The notes beneath the pieces were generated by a model. The model was not told the DNA's origin, made no database searches, and saw nothing but the letters and a program-made list of their open reading frames with translations. Both the position numbers and the translations under genes were made by a program. 64,000 nucleotides of DNA from Antilocapra americana (taxonomy: Eukaryota; Chordata; Mammalia; Artiodactyla; Antilocapridae), in assembly GCA_007570785.1 (NCBI GenBank), contig ML661885.1:30945232-31009231 (forward strand). The letters are read 5' to 3'. Shown one piece after another: positions 45,335-56,930 of the stretch (the stretch's first letter is position 1; the number at the start of each line of letters is the position of its first letter).

Positions 45335-46714
45335 TATGCCAGCAAATTTGGAAAGCTCAGTAGTGGCCACAGGATTGGGAAAGATCAGTTTTCATTCCAA
45401 TCCCAAAGAAAGGCAATACCAAAGAATGCTCAAACTACCACACAGTTGCAGTCATCTCACACGCTAGTAAAGTAATGCCCAAAATCCTCCAAGGCAGGCT
45501 TCAGCAATATGTGAACCGTGAACTTCCAGATGTTCAAGATGGTTTTAGAAAAGTCAGAGGAACCAGACATCAAATTGCCAACATCTGCTGGATCATCATA
45601 AAAAGCAAGAGAGTTCCAGAAAAACATCTATTTCTGCTCTATTGACTATGCCAAAGCCTTTGACTGTGTGGATCACAGTAAACTGTGGAAAATTCTTAAA
45701 AAGATGGGAATACCTGCCTCTTGAGAAACCTGCCTCTTGAGAAACCTGTATGCAGGCCAGGAAGCAACAGTTAGAACTGGACATGGAACAACAGACTGGT
45801 TCCAAATAGAAAAAGGAGTACGTCAAGGCGTATATTGTCACCCTGGTTATTTAACTTATATGCAGAATACATCATGAGAAACGCTGGGGTAGAGGAAGCA
45901 CAAGCTGGAAACAAGACTGTCGGGAGAAATATCAATAACCTCAGATATGCATACTGACACCACCCTTATGGCAGAAAGTGAAGAAGAACTAAAGAGCCTC
46001 TTGATGAAAGTGAGAGAGGAGAGTGAAAAAGTTGGCTTAAAGCTCAACATTCAGAAAACTAAGATCATGGCATCTGGTCCCATAACTTCATGGCAAACAG
46101 ATGTGGAAACAGGGGAAACAGTTTCAGACTTTATTTTGGGGGGCTCCAAAATCACTGCAGATGGTGATTGCAGCCATGAAATTAAAAGACACTTACTCTT
46201 TGGAAGAAAATTTATGACCAACCTAGACAGCATGTTAAAAAGCAGAGACATTACTTTGTCAACAAAGGTTTGTCTAGTTGAGGCTATGGTTTTTCCAGTA
46301 GTCATGTATGGATGTGAGAGTTGGATGGTGAAGAAAGCTGAGTCACGAAGAATTGATGCTTTTGAACTGTGGTGTTGGAGAAGACTCTTCAGAGTCCCTT
46401 GAACTGCAAGCAGATCTAACCAGTCCGTCCTAAAGGTGTTCATTGGAAGGACTGATGTTGAAGCTGAAAGTCCAGTACTTTGGCCAGTTCATGCAAAGAT
46501 TTGACTCATTGAATAAGACCCTATGCTGGGAAGGATTGAGGGCAGGAGGAGAAGGGGACCACAGCGAATGAGATGGCTGGATGGAATCACCAACTTTATG
46601 GACATGGGTTTGGATAAACTCTGGGAGTTGGTGATGGACAGGGAGGCCTGGCATGCTGTGATTCATGGGGTCACAAAGAGTTGGACATGACTAAGTGCCT
46701 GATGTGAACTGAAC
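45335..46714 (+). mobile_element. Bov-B LINE, RT part and 3' end
   Basis: Sense Bov-B from the RT N-terminal region (ATGCCAGCAAATTTGGAAAG) to the 3' terminus. A 151-codon open piece (45947-46402) encodes the region after the catalytic box, and the box itself is disrupted by a small change (AGATATGCATACTGACACC). A 16-bp unit is tandemly doubled at 45713-45744. About 600 bp of Bov-B between this and the inverted segment is missing. Confidence 0.92.
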
Positions 46715-49700
46715 TAAAGAGTCATTTTATCTGGTAGTAACTGTGTTTCTTCTTCTATTAATTTGTATTTGATGGTCTACCACATAATTTCTTTCTTTGT
46801 AGCTACTTCAGTTTTATTACATACTCTATTGAATCTCCTTCCTCACATAGCTACCTAGGACCAGTGCTAAAAACTCCTAGATTTTTTTTTTTCCTTTTAG
46901 TTACTCTTAGTCCTGAAAACCCTTCTGGATAAATGTACAAAATTGTGCAAAAATGTCATTAGAAATTCTGCATGTCCTAATTGACTCACCTTCTCAGCAT
47001 GTTCTCCAACCACACAATTAATAAACATTATTTTCATTCTCCTACTTAAAAGTCTCTCGTTTCTCCCTGTGACTACACACCATACTCTCAGAAACACATT
47101 CCCATAAGTAATGCTTCACTGTATTCCTCTCCATGGATCTACTCAATATTATAGTTATGTATTCAAATCTGTATTATCCTAAAAAGTAAAATAAAATGAC
47201 TCTCCTTGAACCCTACATTCTTACCTAACCATTGCTTAGTATGTATTATCACCTTCATATCTAAATTTTTAAAGAAAATTCTTAGAGTTTCTTGAAGTTA
47301 CCACTTCTTACATTGAACTCATTGTTCAGTCCTGTGCAATCTAGCTTTCATCACTAGATTTTCTTTGAAAGTTTTCAGAATAAAGTTGTTTATGACCTTC
47401 CAGTTTCCAAGTGTTTGGAGATATATTTTTAGCAATCCAGTTAACATGACCATATCCAGACCTTTGTCACTTTAGCCACAATTATCTACTGTTTTGTTAA
47501 TGTGCCTCAACACGTTTGATGAAACACTGATGTATAATCCCCTCTGCTAAACTAATCTTTCTTGGTTTATGACTATTCTTTTCAATTAAGTTCTTGATTT
47601 TGAGTACTTAAAAATGATGAAATAGAAACAGTGCTGGTGACATGACATTTCATCCTGGTTAAAATATTACAGCTTCCCCTTAAAGAGCTCAGTATAAATG
47701 TAGCATATGTGAGAGAACCAGAGTATTTTGAAAACTATCAACCTTGGTCGGTAAGAATGAAAGATACTTTCTGTCCCGTTTTCTTTTGTAAGGATGTGTT
47801 AGATTGAGAAATCTGATAAGTTCCTGCTTTGGGCCATGCCACTCAAAGGACACCCATTCAAAGTTGACCCTTTGGAAATAAACTGATCATGCCCTTGGCT
47901 TCTAGACCTCAACGGGAAATTGGATTCTCTGCTCTATCATTGAACTTAGTTCATGACAGGAACTGCTAGAGTGTTCATTCTTTGTGGTTCAGATAAAGGC
48001 TTAAATTGGAAAAGAAGGAAGGAAATGTCAAACATCAAATGGAAGTCATGGACCCAGGCATAATAAATTAAATTCAAGAGAAGTAATCTCAAGTTTTTAA
48101 ATATGAATGTGGCTTTAAGTTTTTCTGACCATGACAATTCATAATATATTTTGTGGGATATTGGCAATATTTTGAAATGATTATGTTGTCCCCTCAGAAA
48201 TCTCACATCTGATTTCTCTTGTGTATATTTAGTTTTGCTTTCCAGCAATATTATGTGGTTCCTAATGATGCAAAACACTTTTATTCATTCATTCATTTAT
48301 CCAACCAAATATTTAATTTCACTGCCTTAGTTTCCCTTTACCACTTAGACTGTGTTTGTATATAAAATAGATTCTTAATGAATTTATTTATACTGATTTG
48401 ATTAAATGCACATGACATTGAAAATATACTAAGGAAGACTTAAATTTGGAGTATTTTAATTATTATGAAGTTTGCAAATAGAATTTGAAAAGTTATATTT
48501 AGCAGATTTAATTATATGTGCACAGGTTTATATATATATATGTTAAATTCATTGCATATTTTGGCAGCACTAGCTGCAGAACAGCTGTTGACATTATTTT
48601 TCTTTTCCTGTAGCTTCTCTATTTTAAATATCTTATGTACACTTGATATCTTTAATCTTCTCTGTAGCTGTTATTCACTTATGTTTATTTGTTTTAACAT
48701 ATATGAGATATTTTATGCTACTCTATATAAAAGCCCTTGCAAACTGATTCATATATTGAAATATGAAAGAAAGCATTTAAATTTAATTGTTTAGTTTTAT
48801 AAACAAAATATAATTTATTAAATTACTTTGTCAAGTTACAATGAAAAACATATTATAAAAACCTGAACAGAATTAAACACAATTAAATATAAAGTTTCTC
48901 TACAAAACAATTTTAAGTTGTAAGACATTATCAGTAATGAAAACATTTAAGACAGAAATTAGTATCAGACAATTTTAGTTTACTATTCAAAAAGCATTCT
49001 GTATATCAAAGTGTTATAATTTAATTGTGAGGGGTTTCATTTGATTAAAATGTAGTTTTGGGAACTAACCTATCTTTAGTTACCTGTATTCCATGCTTTT
49101 CTTGCTCTTCATAATCATACTTGAAAAACTCAGTTATACTATCTTATTTGGAAACTACCATTCTTACAACTGATATGTTAAATTAATAAGAGATATGTAT
49201 GACCTTTTTTTCCCCCAAAGATTCTTCATATCTTTGATTTTTCACATAGATTCCAAATGCTTTTCAGTATAGTACCCAATTACAGAATTCTGCTAATAGG
49301 CTCTGTTAATCTTTTGGAGTCTTGGGAAGTTTGAACAGATATCAAAATGACATGGTAGGTTTTAGAAATTGATTGTTAATAGCATTTGATATTGTGTTTT
49401 TCTCAGTAACTGAGAGAAACAAAACAAGATGACAAATAGCCAGCTTTTTCCTGGGACTTCTTGTGTCAGGAATCATTCATTTTAGTAATGCAATGTCAGC
49501 ATAATTCTGAGGTTCAAGACAGAGCTGTTACAGATGGTGTGCTTTGAAATAGAAGCTGTGTTGACTATGAATCAGATTTTACCTTATTGTGGGAAAAATG
49601 TAAGAGTGTATCTACTTGAGGGCAAGATTTGAATTCCCACTAATAAATTACAGAAAAATATTGATTCAGAGGACATCTTAAGAATAACCTTATTTATAAT

Positions 49701-50164
49701 ACTAATGTAGGAGTGATAACATGCATAAATAGGGTTTTTATTAATATAGGAAATGTAAAAAAAAGTTTAAATTTTATTATATTTAATTGAATAAATAGTG
49801 AAAACATCACAAATGTTTATATTTAGCCACAATAACAAAAAATGAGTAGAAACAATTACATGTTTTATATCCCTTTTTCATTGTTATACCATTTACCATT
49901 ATCTTTTTCTTATCCCTTTAGGTCCTAGAGATAAGCAAGGAAAATCTCCCAAAATCTAATTAGATGCCCAAATTATAAAAGCAAAGAGATAGTACTACTT
50001 TAAATAACTGCCTATGAAGATCACAATTCTAAGTTTGATATACCTCACTCCCAAATCAAGTATATTTTGTTCTACTTTTTTTTAAAAAATCTATCCAGTG
50101 TTGTTCATATCTACCTGATAGCATGAAAAGAAATTTTATGTATATCAAATACTCCTAAGGACAG
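46715..50164. other. long stretch without young repeats
   Basis: About 3.4 kb with no Bov-tA, Bov-B or ruminant L1. The region 47290-47590 has weak similarity to the ORF of an L2-like LINE, and TTCATTCATTCATTTATCC near 48280-48300 recalls an antisense L2 3' end. No exon or RNA gene could be supported. Confidence 0.45.
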
Positions 50165-50300
50165 ATTTTGATAAGTTATGTTTGAGTTCTCAATTTAATT
50201 CATTGTCTATTATGATTTTGGAAAAATCACTTACACTTTCTGATCTTTTATCTTTCTATAAATTGAGAGACTAATATTGTAACTCAAACAATTAATTTGC
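50165..50300 (-). mobile_element. MIR-like ancient SINE
   Basis: Antisense MIR-like sequence: TTTTGGAAAAATCACTTACA, then TTTCTATAAATTGAGAGACT. Strongly diverged. Confidence 0.5.
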
Positions 50301-50349
50301 AGTGCCAATAAAATGCAGTATGTAGAATCACACTGATTATTGTACTAAA

Positions 50350-50543
50350 GGTAGCACTAAGTCGTGTCCTACTCTTGCAATCCCATGAACTATAGCCCAC
50401 CAGGCTCTTCTGTCCATGGGATTCTCCAGGCAAGAATACTGGAGTGGGATGCCATTTCCTTCTCCAGAGGAACTTCCTGACCCAGGAATTGAACCCAGGT
50501 CTCCTGCAGTGCATACAGATGCTTTACTGACTGAGCTACCACC
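50350..50543 (-). mobile_element. Bov-tA SINE
   Basis: Antisense Bov-tA with a preserved middle (GGCAAGAATACTGGAGTGGG, CTGACCCAGGAATTGAACCC). The tail begins at about 50350 (AGCACTAAGTCGTGTCC). Confidence 0.92.
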
Positions 50544-51282
50544 ATAAAATTATCTTATGGCTATTATTATTATTCCCATTAGATGATTTTTCTTCTTATA
50601 GTTCAAGCTATGTGTGTCTACCATATTTTGAGACACAAATTCAAGGCATAGTCTTTACTAATTACATCTAGAAACATGTGGGAAAGGAAAGAGTACTATA
50701 TATATATTCATAAGAATAAGACTTTTATAAATGCAGGGGTTGACTCCAGAGAAATTGCCAGGTGGGTGGGTTACAGTAGATATAAAGGGAACATCATGTC
50801 ACCAGTCAACAGAGATATCCAAAAGTTTCTGTATACTTTTATCACAACTAATTTGAGAATTGGAAAGGAGTTGGTAATATAAAGAAACAAGAAATCTTGT
50901 GAGTTTGCTCATTGCCATATATCTAATATTCAAAATCAAGTTAAATTTTTTTGTCATCAAATTTGATAACTGTAAAGGAATTAAAAGGTATTTGAAAAGA
51001 GTTATGAAAATGTCATAGAAATTTTAAATCGGGCTTGTTTTGGGGTGGTAGTCAAAAATGTAATAAGAGAAAGAAAATATGCACGAGCGAGAATGTGACA
51101 GAGAAGATACATAACGGCAATATCCATTAATAGTGAGATGAGAAGTATATGTCTGTTATAGAATTCTGTAACTATGTTAGGATAATGGTGATTAATTGAG
51201 ATATGATTGACTCGCACTGAAAATCTAGGTGTGGCTGATGCCCTTTTTAGGAAAGGAATTATCTGTCCTACTCAGCTTCAGA
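50544..51282. other. unassigned sequence
   Basis: Nothing recognised. Confidence 0.45.
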
Positions 51283-51540
51283 CTGATGCTGAAGCTGAAG
51301 CTCCAATAGTTTGGCCACCTGATGGAAAGAGCCAACTCAATGGAAAAGACCCTGATGCTGAGAAAGATTGAAGGTAGGAGGAAAAGGTGTCATCAAAGGA
51401 TGAGATGGTTGGATGTCGTCACTGACTCAATGGACTTGAATTTGGGCAAGCTCTGGGAGTTAGGGAAGGACAGGGAAGCCTGGTGTGCTATAGTCTGTGG
51501 GGTTACAAAGAATCGGACTTGACTGAGGGACTGAACAGCA
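51283..51540 (+). mobile_element. Bov-B LINE, 3' end
   Basis: Sense Bov-B terminus (GATGCTGAAGCTGAAGCTCC to GACTGAGGGACTGAACAGC), ending in an AGCAGCAAC stretch. Confidence 0.9.
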
Positions 51541-51597
51541 GCAACACATCGAAAAAGGTTAAGACTCAACCTTCTTTAAGTAAAGGACACAGGGATT

Positions 51598-51834
51598 TAT
51601 CTGCTCAGTGCTTCATGTGTGTGTTCAGTCATGTCTAATTCTTTGCGACCCCATGGACTATAGCCCCCCTTGCTTCTCTGTCCATGGGATTTTTCAGGCA
51701 AGAATACTGGAGTGGGATACCATTTCCTCCTCTAGCAGATCTTCCCAACCCAGGGACTGAACCAGTATCTGCTATATCTCCTGCATTGCAGGCGGATTCT
51801 TTACCCGCTGAATCATCAGGGAAGCCTATCTGCT
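51598..51834 (-). mobile_element. Bov-tA SINE
   Basis: Antisense Bov-tA at about 51609-51826. The 8-bp repeat tatctgct (51598-51605, 51827-51834), followed by similar bases, marks the TSD. The stretch TATCTGCTATATCTCCTGC near 51767-51783 is a small internal duplication. Confidence 0.92.
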
Positions 51835-52149
51835 AAGAGAAGACTGCAAAAAATGGTGAAATTCCAGGCAGAGACACAAAGTTGGTTAGTCCTGAAATCT
51901 CTACAATGGTCAATGGGTTTTTTGCCTGATGGTATGAAATATTCTCAAATATTCTTAAAACTCTTAAGAAGCTGAAATTGTTTTTTCTCAAGGGCTATTT
52001 TAAACTTCCTGGCTTCCTGACTCCTAGATGGCAGCTATCATTCTGCCTGTATATCAAGCACATATAACTAGTATATAAACCATCTCAACAATAAGAACAT
52101 TTGAAAATGTGATTTAAAAAAATGGGTCAGAAACCATAGTTTTCATTAT
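51835..52149. other. unassigned sequence
   Basis: Nothing recognised. Confidence 0.4.
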
Positions 52150-53452
52150 ATCACTAAGAAGGGCAACGCCAAAGACTTGTTCAGACTATGGCAGAGCAGT
52201 ACTGATTTCACTTGTTAGCAAAGTGATGCTCAAAATCCTTCAAGCTAGACTTCAATAGTATATTATCCAAGAACTTCCAGATGTACAAGCTGGATTTAGA
52301 AAAAGCAGAGGAACCAGAAATCAAATTGCCAATATCCATTGAATCATAGAAAAAGCTAGAGAATTCCAGAAAAACAGCTACTTCTGCGTCACTGACTACA
52401 CTAAAGCCTTTGCCTATGTATATCACAACAAAATTGTGGAAAATTCTTAGAGATGGTAATACCAGACCACACTACCTGCCTCCTGCAAAACTTGTCTGCA
52501 GGTCAAGAAGCAACAGTTAGAACCAGACATGGAACAACAGACTGGTTCCAAATTGGGAAAGGAGTACGTCAAGGCTGTATATTGTCTCCCTGCTTGTTTA
52601 ACTTACATGCAGAGTAAATCATGTGAAATGCTGAGACGGATGAAGCACAAGCTGAAATCAACATTTCAGGGAGAAATAAATAGCCTCATATAGGCAGATG
52701 ACACCACTATTATGGCAGGAAGTGAAGAGAAATTAAAGAACCTCTTGATGAAGAGGAAGGAGGAGAGTGAAAAAGCTGGCTTAAGACTCAACATTCAAAA
52801 ATGAAGATCATGGTATACAGTCCTATCACTTCATGGTAAATAGATGGGGAAACAATGGAAACAGTACAGAATTTATTTTCTTTGGATCCAAAATCCCTAT
52901 GGACAGTAATTGCAACCATGAAATTAAAAGATGCTTGCTCCTTGGAAGAATAGCAATGACAAACCTAGACAACATATTGAAAAGCAGAGACATTATTTTG
53001 CCTACAAAGGTCTTTATAGATAAAGCTATGGTTTTTCCAGTAGTCATATACAGATGTGAGAGCTGGACAATAAAAAAGGCTGAGTGCAGAAGAACTGATA
53101 TCTTCAAACTGTGGTGCTGGAGAAGACTCTTGAGAGTCCCTTGGACTGCAAGGAGATCAAACCAGTCAACCCTAAAGGAAATCAACCCTGAATATTCATT
53201 GGAAGGACTGATGCTGAAACTGAAGCTCCAATACTTGGGCCACCTGATGTGAAGACTCATTGTAAAAGACCTTGCTGCTGGGAAATATTGAAGGCAGGAG
53301 GAGAAGGAGATGAGATAGTTAGATGGCATCACTGACTCAGTGGACATGAGTTTAAGCAAATTCTGGGAGATGGTGAAGGACAGGGAAGCCTGGTATGCTG
53401 CAGTCCATGGGGTCACAAAGAGTTATACATGACTGAGCAGCTAGACAAAAAC
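52150..53452 (+). mobile_element. Bov-B LINE, RT part and 3' end
   Basis: Sense Bov-B beginning inside the RT (GGCAACGCCAAAGACTTGTT) and running to the 3' end. A 139-codon open stretch (52833-53252) encodes the RT C-terminal part. The catalytic box is damaged near 52690-52710 (CATATAGGCAGATGACACC carries a stop). The minus strand also stays open for 196 codons here, an antisense shadow. Confidence 0.93.
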
Positions 53453-54050
53453 AACAGAAACCTTCACAGACATTTTATTCAAACATATATACTGATGGCA
53501 AATAAGCATATCCATAACATATGCTATCAGTAAAATACAAACTAAAGCAGCAATGAGACTTGCCAGTATTAGAATATCTACACGTATTAGAATATCCAAA
53601 ATCTGGAACACTGGAAACACCAGCGCTGGTAGGGATGTGAAGCATCAAGAACTCTCATTCATTGCTGGTGAAAATACAAAATAATACAGCCACTTTGGGA
53701 GATACTTTGACTGTTTCTTCCAAAATTAAACATACTGTCACCATATAATCCCACAGTCATGTTCCTTAGTATTAACTGGAAGGAATCGAAAACTTATTTT
53801 CACACAAAAACCTGCACACAAATGTTTATGTTATCTCTATTCATAAATCCCCAAACTTGGAAGTAACCAAAATGACCTTCGGTTAGTAAATAGATAAATA
53901 AACTGTGGTACATCTAGACAAAGGAGTAATATTGTATACTAATACCAAGTGAGCTATCAAGCCATGAAAAGACATGGAAGAACTTCAACTGAATATTTAT
54001 TAAGTGAAAGAGGCCAATCTGAAAAGGGTACATACTGTATGATTCCAACC

Positions 54051-54460
54051 ACAGTCATACTTTGGTAACTGAAGGAGTTTAGTTGCAGGACACCCATCAG
54101 GTGCCAAAAATCTACAGATGATCAAATCCCTTTTTATGGGTGAGTGAGAGAGTTAAGGGTTAAGGTACCATGTCTTCACAGAGAAATAAAAGGGAAAATG
54201 TTCAAGGGCTCTCTTTGCCTCTGGTGAAGATGTGTCATGAGCTTTGTTATTGCCAAACTTACTCTTTTTACAAAAAGAATAAAAGTCCAGAGAGTCTCTT
54301 AAAAAAACGGTGTAGTATTTACATATAAACTCTGTGTATCTTCCCATATACTTTAAAAATTCTCTAGTTTGCTTTTAATACCTAATATACTGTACATGCA
54401 GTGTAAATCATTGTAAATATAAACTTTATGTAAATAGCTATAAATGCTGTCTATGGTATT
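54051..54460 (+). mobile_element. pogo/Tigger-like DNA transposon remnant
   Basis: The left end ACAGTCATACTTTGGTAACT and the following bases (GGACACCCATCAGGTGCCAA) follow a non-autonomous Tigger/MER-type element. The part after the inner insert (GTGTAGTATTTACATATAAA, AATACCTAATATACTGTACA) continues the same element. The right terminal repeat is absent and some L1 sequence next to it is also lost. The exact family name is not certain. Confidence 0.6.
54141..54307 (+). mobile_element. short inserted sequence with AATAAA and A-tail
   Basis: About 170 bp interrupts the transposon. It ends with a polyadenylation signal (AATAAA near 54278) and, about 20 bp on, A7 at 54301-54307. That layout suggests a 5'-truncated retrocopy of some transcript. 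The source is not recognised and no clear TSD beyond ggtg is seen. Confidence 0.35.
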
Positions 54461-54720
54461 ATAATGGTAGATGTATGTCATTATAAATTTGTCTAAATCC
54501 ATAGAATGTACATCACTGTGAGTGAATAGTAATGTAAACTGTGGACTTTGAGCAATTATGATATGTCACTGTTAGTTCATCAGATGTAACAGATGGACTG
54601 CTGTGACTGGGGTAATGGATAATGGGGGAAGCTATGTACATGTGGGACCAGGGGCTATATGGTAAATCCCTGTCCATTCATCTCAATTTTGCTGTGAATG
54701 TACAATTGCTCTAAAAAATA

Positions 54721-55074
54721 ATATCTTTAATAAAACAGATGTTTTTACAAATTATATTTTTTCAGTTCACCTCAATCACCAATACACACAGCCATGCCAT
54801 ACAATCACCATGGCTCAGCATTTCTATATCACTGAAATTATACTCCTACATTCTATCCTTCAGTCTTACCCAATCTTTTTCAAAGTGTGGACATGTCTCA
54901 CCTTACTATGTGAGGCTATCTAACAAAGATATTTGAAGTATTTTGAAGATGGGTTTGTGTCGACAGAATGATACATTGAAATTCATATTGTAGAATGTTT
55001 CTGTTAATTACTTAGTCAGGGGACGTTCAGATTTAAGGGATCCAATATGTAATTCTTTTCTTTTGTGTGCCATT
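54721..55074. other. unassigned sequence
   Basis: Nothing recognised. Confidence 0.4.
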
Positions 55075-55466
55075 TCTCAAGGATTCTCTATTCCTTATCA
55101 GTTCCTGGAAAACAGGAACGAGCAGAGCTGCTCGCAGTTCTCAAGACTGAGATCATGAGAAAGGGCACCTGCTTGGATTCCTTTCATTGACTCTCTTCTA
55201 TGACCTTACTTAAATGTAATCTATTCAGTTATGCCCCTCTTACTCAGAATATGGAATGCTTTCTGGCCCTTTGAAGATTGTTATTTGCTTAGCTTTGTTT
55301 TTGCTCAATTTTGTTTTGCTGCCTAAAGCTGCCTTGTATGAAGATATATAAACATGTGTTTCTGCAAATAAAGCATCCTTGTTTCACGCGAGACTTGGGT
55401 CCCCTGCGTCCCTCTTCTCATTGACTCCAGTCCCCAGGTCCCAGTCCATCTACAAAGACCGTGACA
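55075..55466 (+). mobile_element. ruminant ERV solo LTR
   Basis: Clear LTR architecture: a TATA box (GATATATAAAC near 55343), an AATAAA signal (near 55367), a GC-richer R/U5 region with CTTGGGTCCCCTGCGTCCC, and an end at GTGACA. No gag, pol or env lies next to it, so it is probably a solo LTR. The 5' limit is set by the start of the conserved block; no TSD was confirmed. Confidence 0.75.
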
Positions 55467-56181
55467 ACTTTGGATCAGGTGGTATTTGAGATTTTTTAAA
55501 ACATGAATTTGTCTGATATAAAAATAACAACACATAGGCAAGTACTGTTGATAATTTTTTAAAAAATGATAAATATTTTCTGTGTTTTATTCATATAGCC
55601 TTTTAATAAAAATGCAAATAGGTAATTTGGTGTTCCAAATTATTCATTTATTACCCTGCACATTTTAACAAATACACATTTTAAGATAAAACATCTTTCT
55701 TATTTCCCCATAAAGAAAAGAGTTTATTTGAATGGCTTTGATAGATATTCTTTAAGCTTCACTGGAAGTGTATGATTTCCTTCTTGCTGAATTCTGAGTA
55801 TCATTTCATTTTGCAATTATTTGAGATCAAAGCATGAGTAAAATTGAGTTATTTGAGACCTTTATTTCTTCTCAAAACTGAAGAAAAAATTCTGAACTTA
55901 AGAAAGATAGTATATTTTATTTACGGTCCGTGGAATTCATAGTCTCTAGTGTCCCTTCTAGGTCTTTGCTTTCTGTAATGCCATGATCTTTTGACTCTTA
56001 TTGCAACTTTCAACATAACTGATTTCATTTTTACTTATAGTGCTTGCAGCTAAGCTAACATGAAGTTTCTAGTTTGAAGTGGATGTCAGGCATTTTTCCT
56101 TGAGTTACCATCTGTACCAGGCAAATATAGGAGGTAAAATGTGAGCTTTTGGGGGCAGAATGAACTACTAAGTAACAATAT
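55467..56181. other. unassigned AT-rich sequence
   Basis: Nothing recognised. No primer-binding site for an ERV is evident right after the LTR. Confidence 0.45.
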
Positions 56182-56313
56182 CTCTCTATTGTTATAGGTA
56201 GAAAATGGCAACCCACTCCCGTATTCTTGCCTTGAGAATCCTATAGACAGAGCGGTCCATGGGGTCGCAAAGAGTTAGACATGACTAAGCAACTAACACA
56301 AAAACCTCTCTAT
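56182..56313 (+). mobile_element. 5'-truncated Bov-tA SINE with TSD
   Basis: The 3' half of a Bov-tA (GAAAATGGCAACCCACTCCC to CATGACTAAGCAACTAAC) lies between two copies of ctctctat (56182-56189, 56306-56313). The TSD suggests that the copy was truncated at insertion. Confidence 0.8.
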
Positions 56314-56519
56314 AGTTGGCCTTTCTTAACTTTGTTACACTATGACTAAAAACCTTAATTTAAGTTCTAAAACAAATAACGTAAATGTATGTATTACTCC
56401 AGATGTCTGTTTTTTCTCTTTTCATCTAAATGTACTTATATAAGATATTGAAATCATTTTTATACTATTTAAATTTAAATAGAGTAAGAAACATTTTTTG
56501 CAAATGGAAATATATCACA
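56314..56519. other. unassigned AT-rich sequence
   Basis: Nothing recognised. Confidence 0.4.
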
Positions 56520-56930
56520 TTCTTCTATGTGTCTCAAAAAGCATATCCTAACCCTCAACACCTGTATATATGAACTTAGTTCAAAATAGGGTCTTTTCAG
56601 GTGATCAGATTAAGAGCAGGTCATTAGGGTGGGTTATACACAGTTTGACTGGGGTCATTTGGACATAGAGATAGATATGGGCAGAGGGAAGCTGATGTGA
56701 AGATACACTGAGAACACCTTGTACAAATCAAAGAATGCCTGAGGCTTCCAGAAATTAGGAGAGAGGCATAGGACAGATCCTCCCTCACAGCCCTCACGAG
56801 GAACCAATCCTGATGATACCTTGATTTCAGACTTCCAACCTCCATAAATGTGAAGCAATTAATTTCTGTTGTTTAAACCACCCAGTTTATGGAACTTTAT
56901 TAAGAAACAGCCCTAGGGTGCTAATATGTG
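56520..56930 (+). mobile_element. MaLR (MLT1-type) LTR
   Basis: Contains the MLT1 landmarks in order: AAATAGGGTCTTTTCAGGTG, TTAGGGTGGGTTATACAC, CCTGAGGCTTCCAGAAATTA, CCCTCACGAGGAACCAATCC and GTTGTTTAAACCACCCAGTT. Nearly complete. Confidence 0.85.

Larger units (their letters stand above)
53460..54720 (+). mobile_element. old L1 (L1MA/MB-type) 3' region, interrupted
   Basis: Sense L1: ORF2 end at 53480-54050 (CCACTTTGGGAGATACTTTG, CACAAAAACCTGCACACAAA, GTACATACTGTATGATTCCA) and 3' UTR at 54461-54720 (GTCATTATAAATTTGTCTAA, ATGTAAACTGTGGACTTTG, TCAATTTTGCTGTGAATGTA). A DNA-transposon remnant lies between them. Confidence 0.8.

Noticed and set aside
47290..47590. Firm L2 LINE annotation
   Set aside because: Similarity is weak and the order of the neighbouring blocks is inconsistent; kept only as a hint in the regional entry.
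52826..53416. 196-codon minus-strand frame as a novel gene
   Set aside because: It lies antisense over a Bov-B RT remnant and the same peptide blocks recur antisense in other Bov-B copies.
55467..55490. Primer-binding site of a provirus just after the LTR
   Set aside because: The bases after GTGACA (ACTTTGGATCAGG) do not match a tRNA 3' end convincingly, and no provirus follows.
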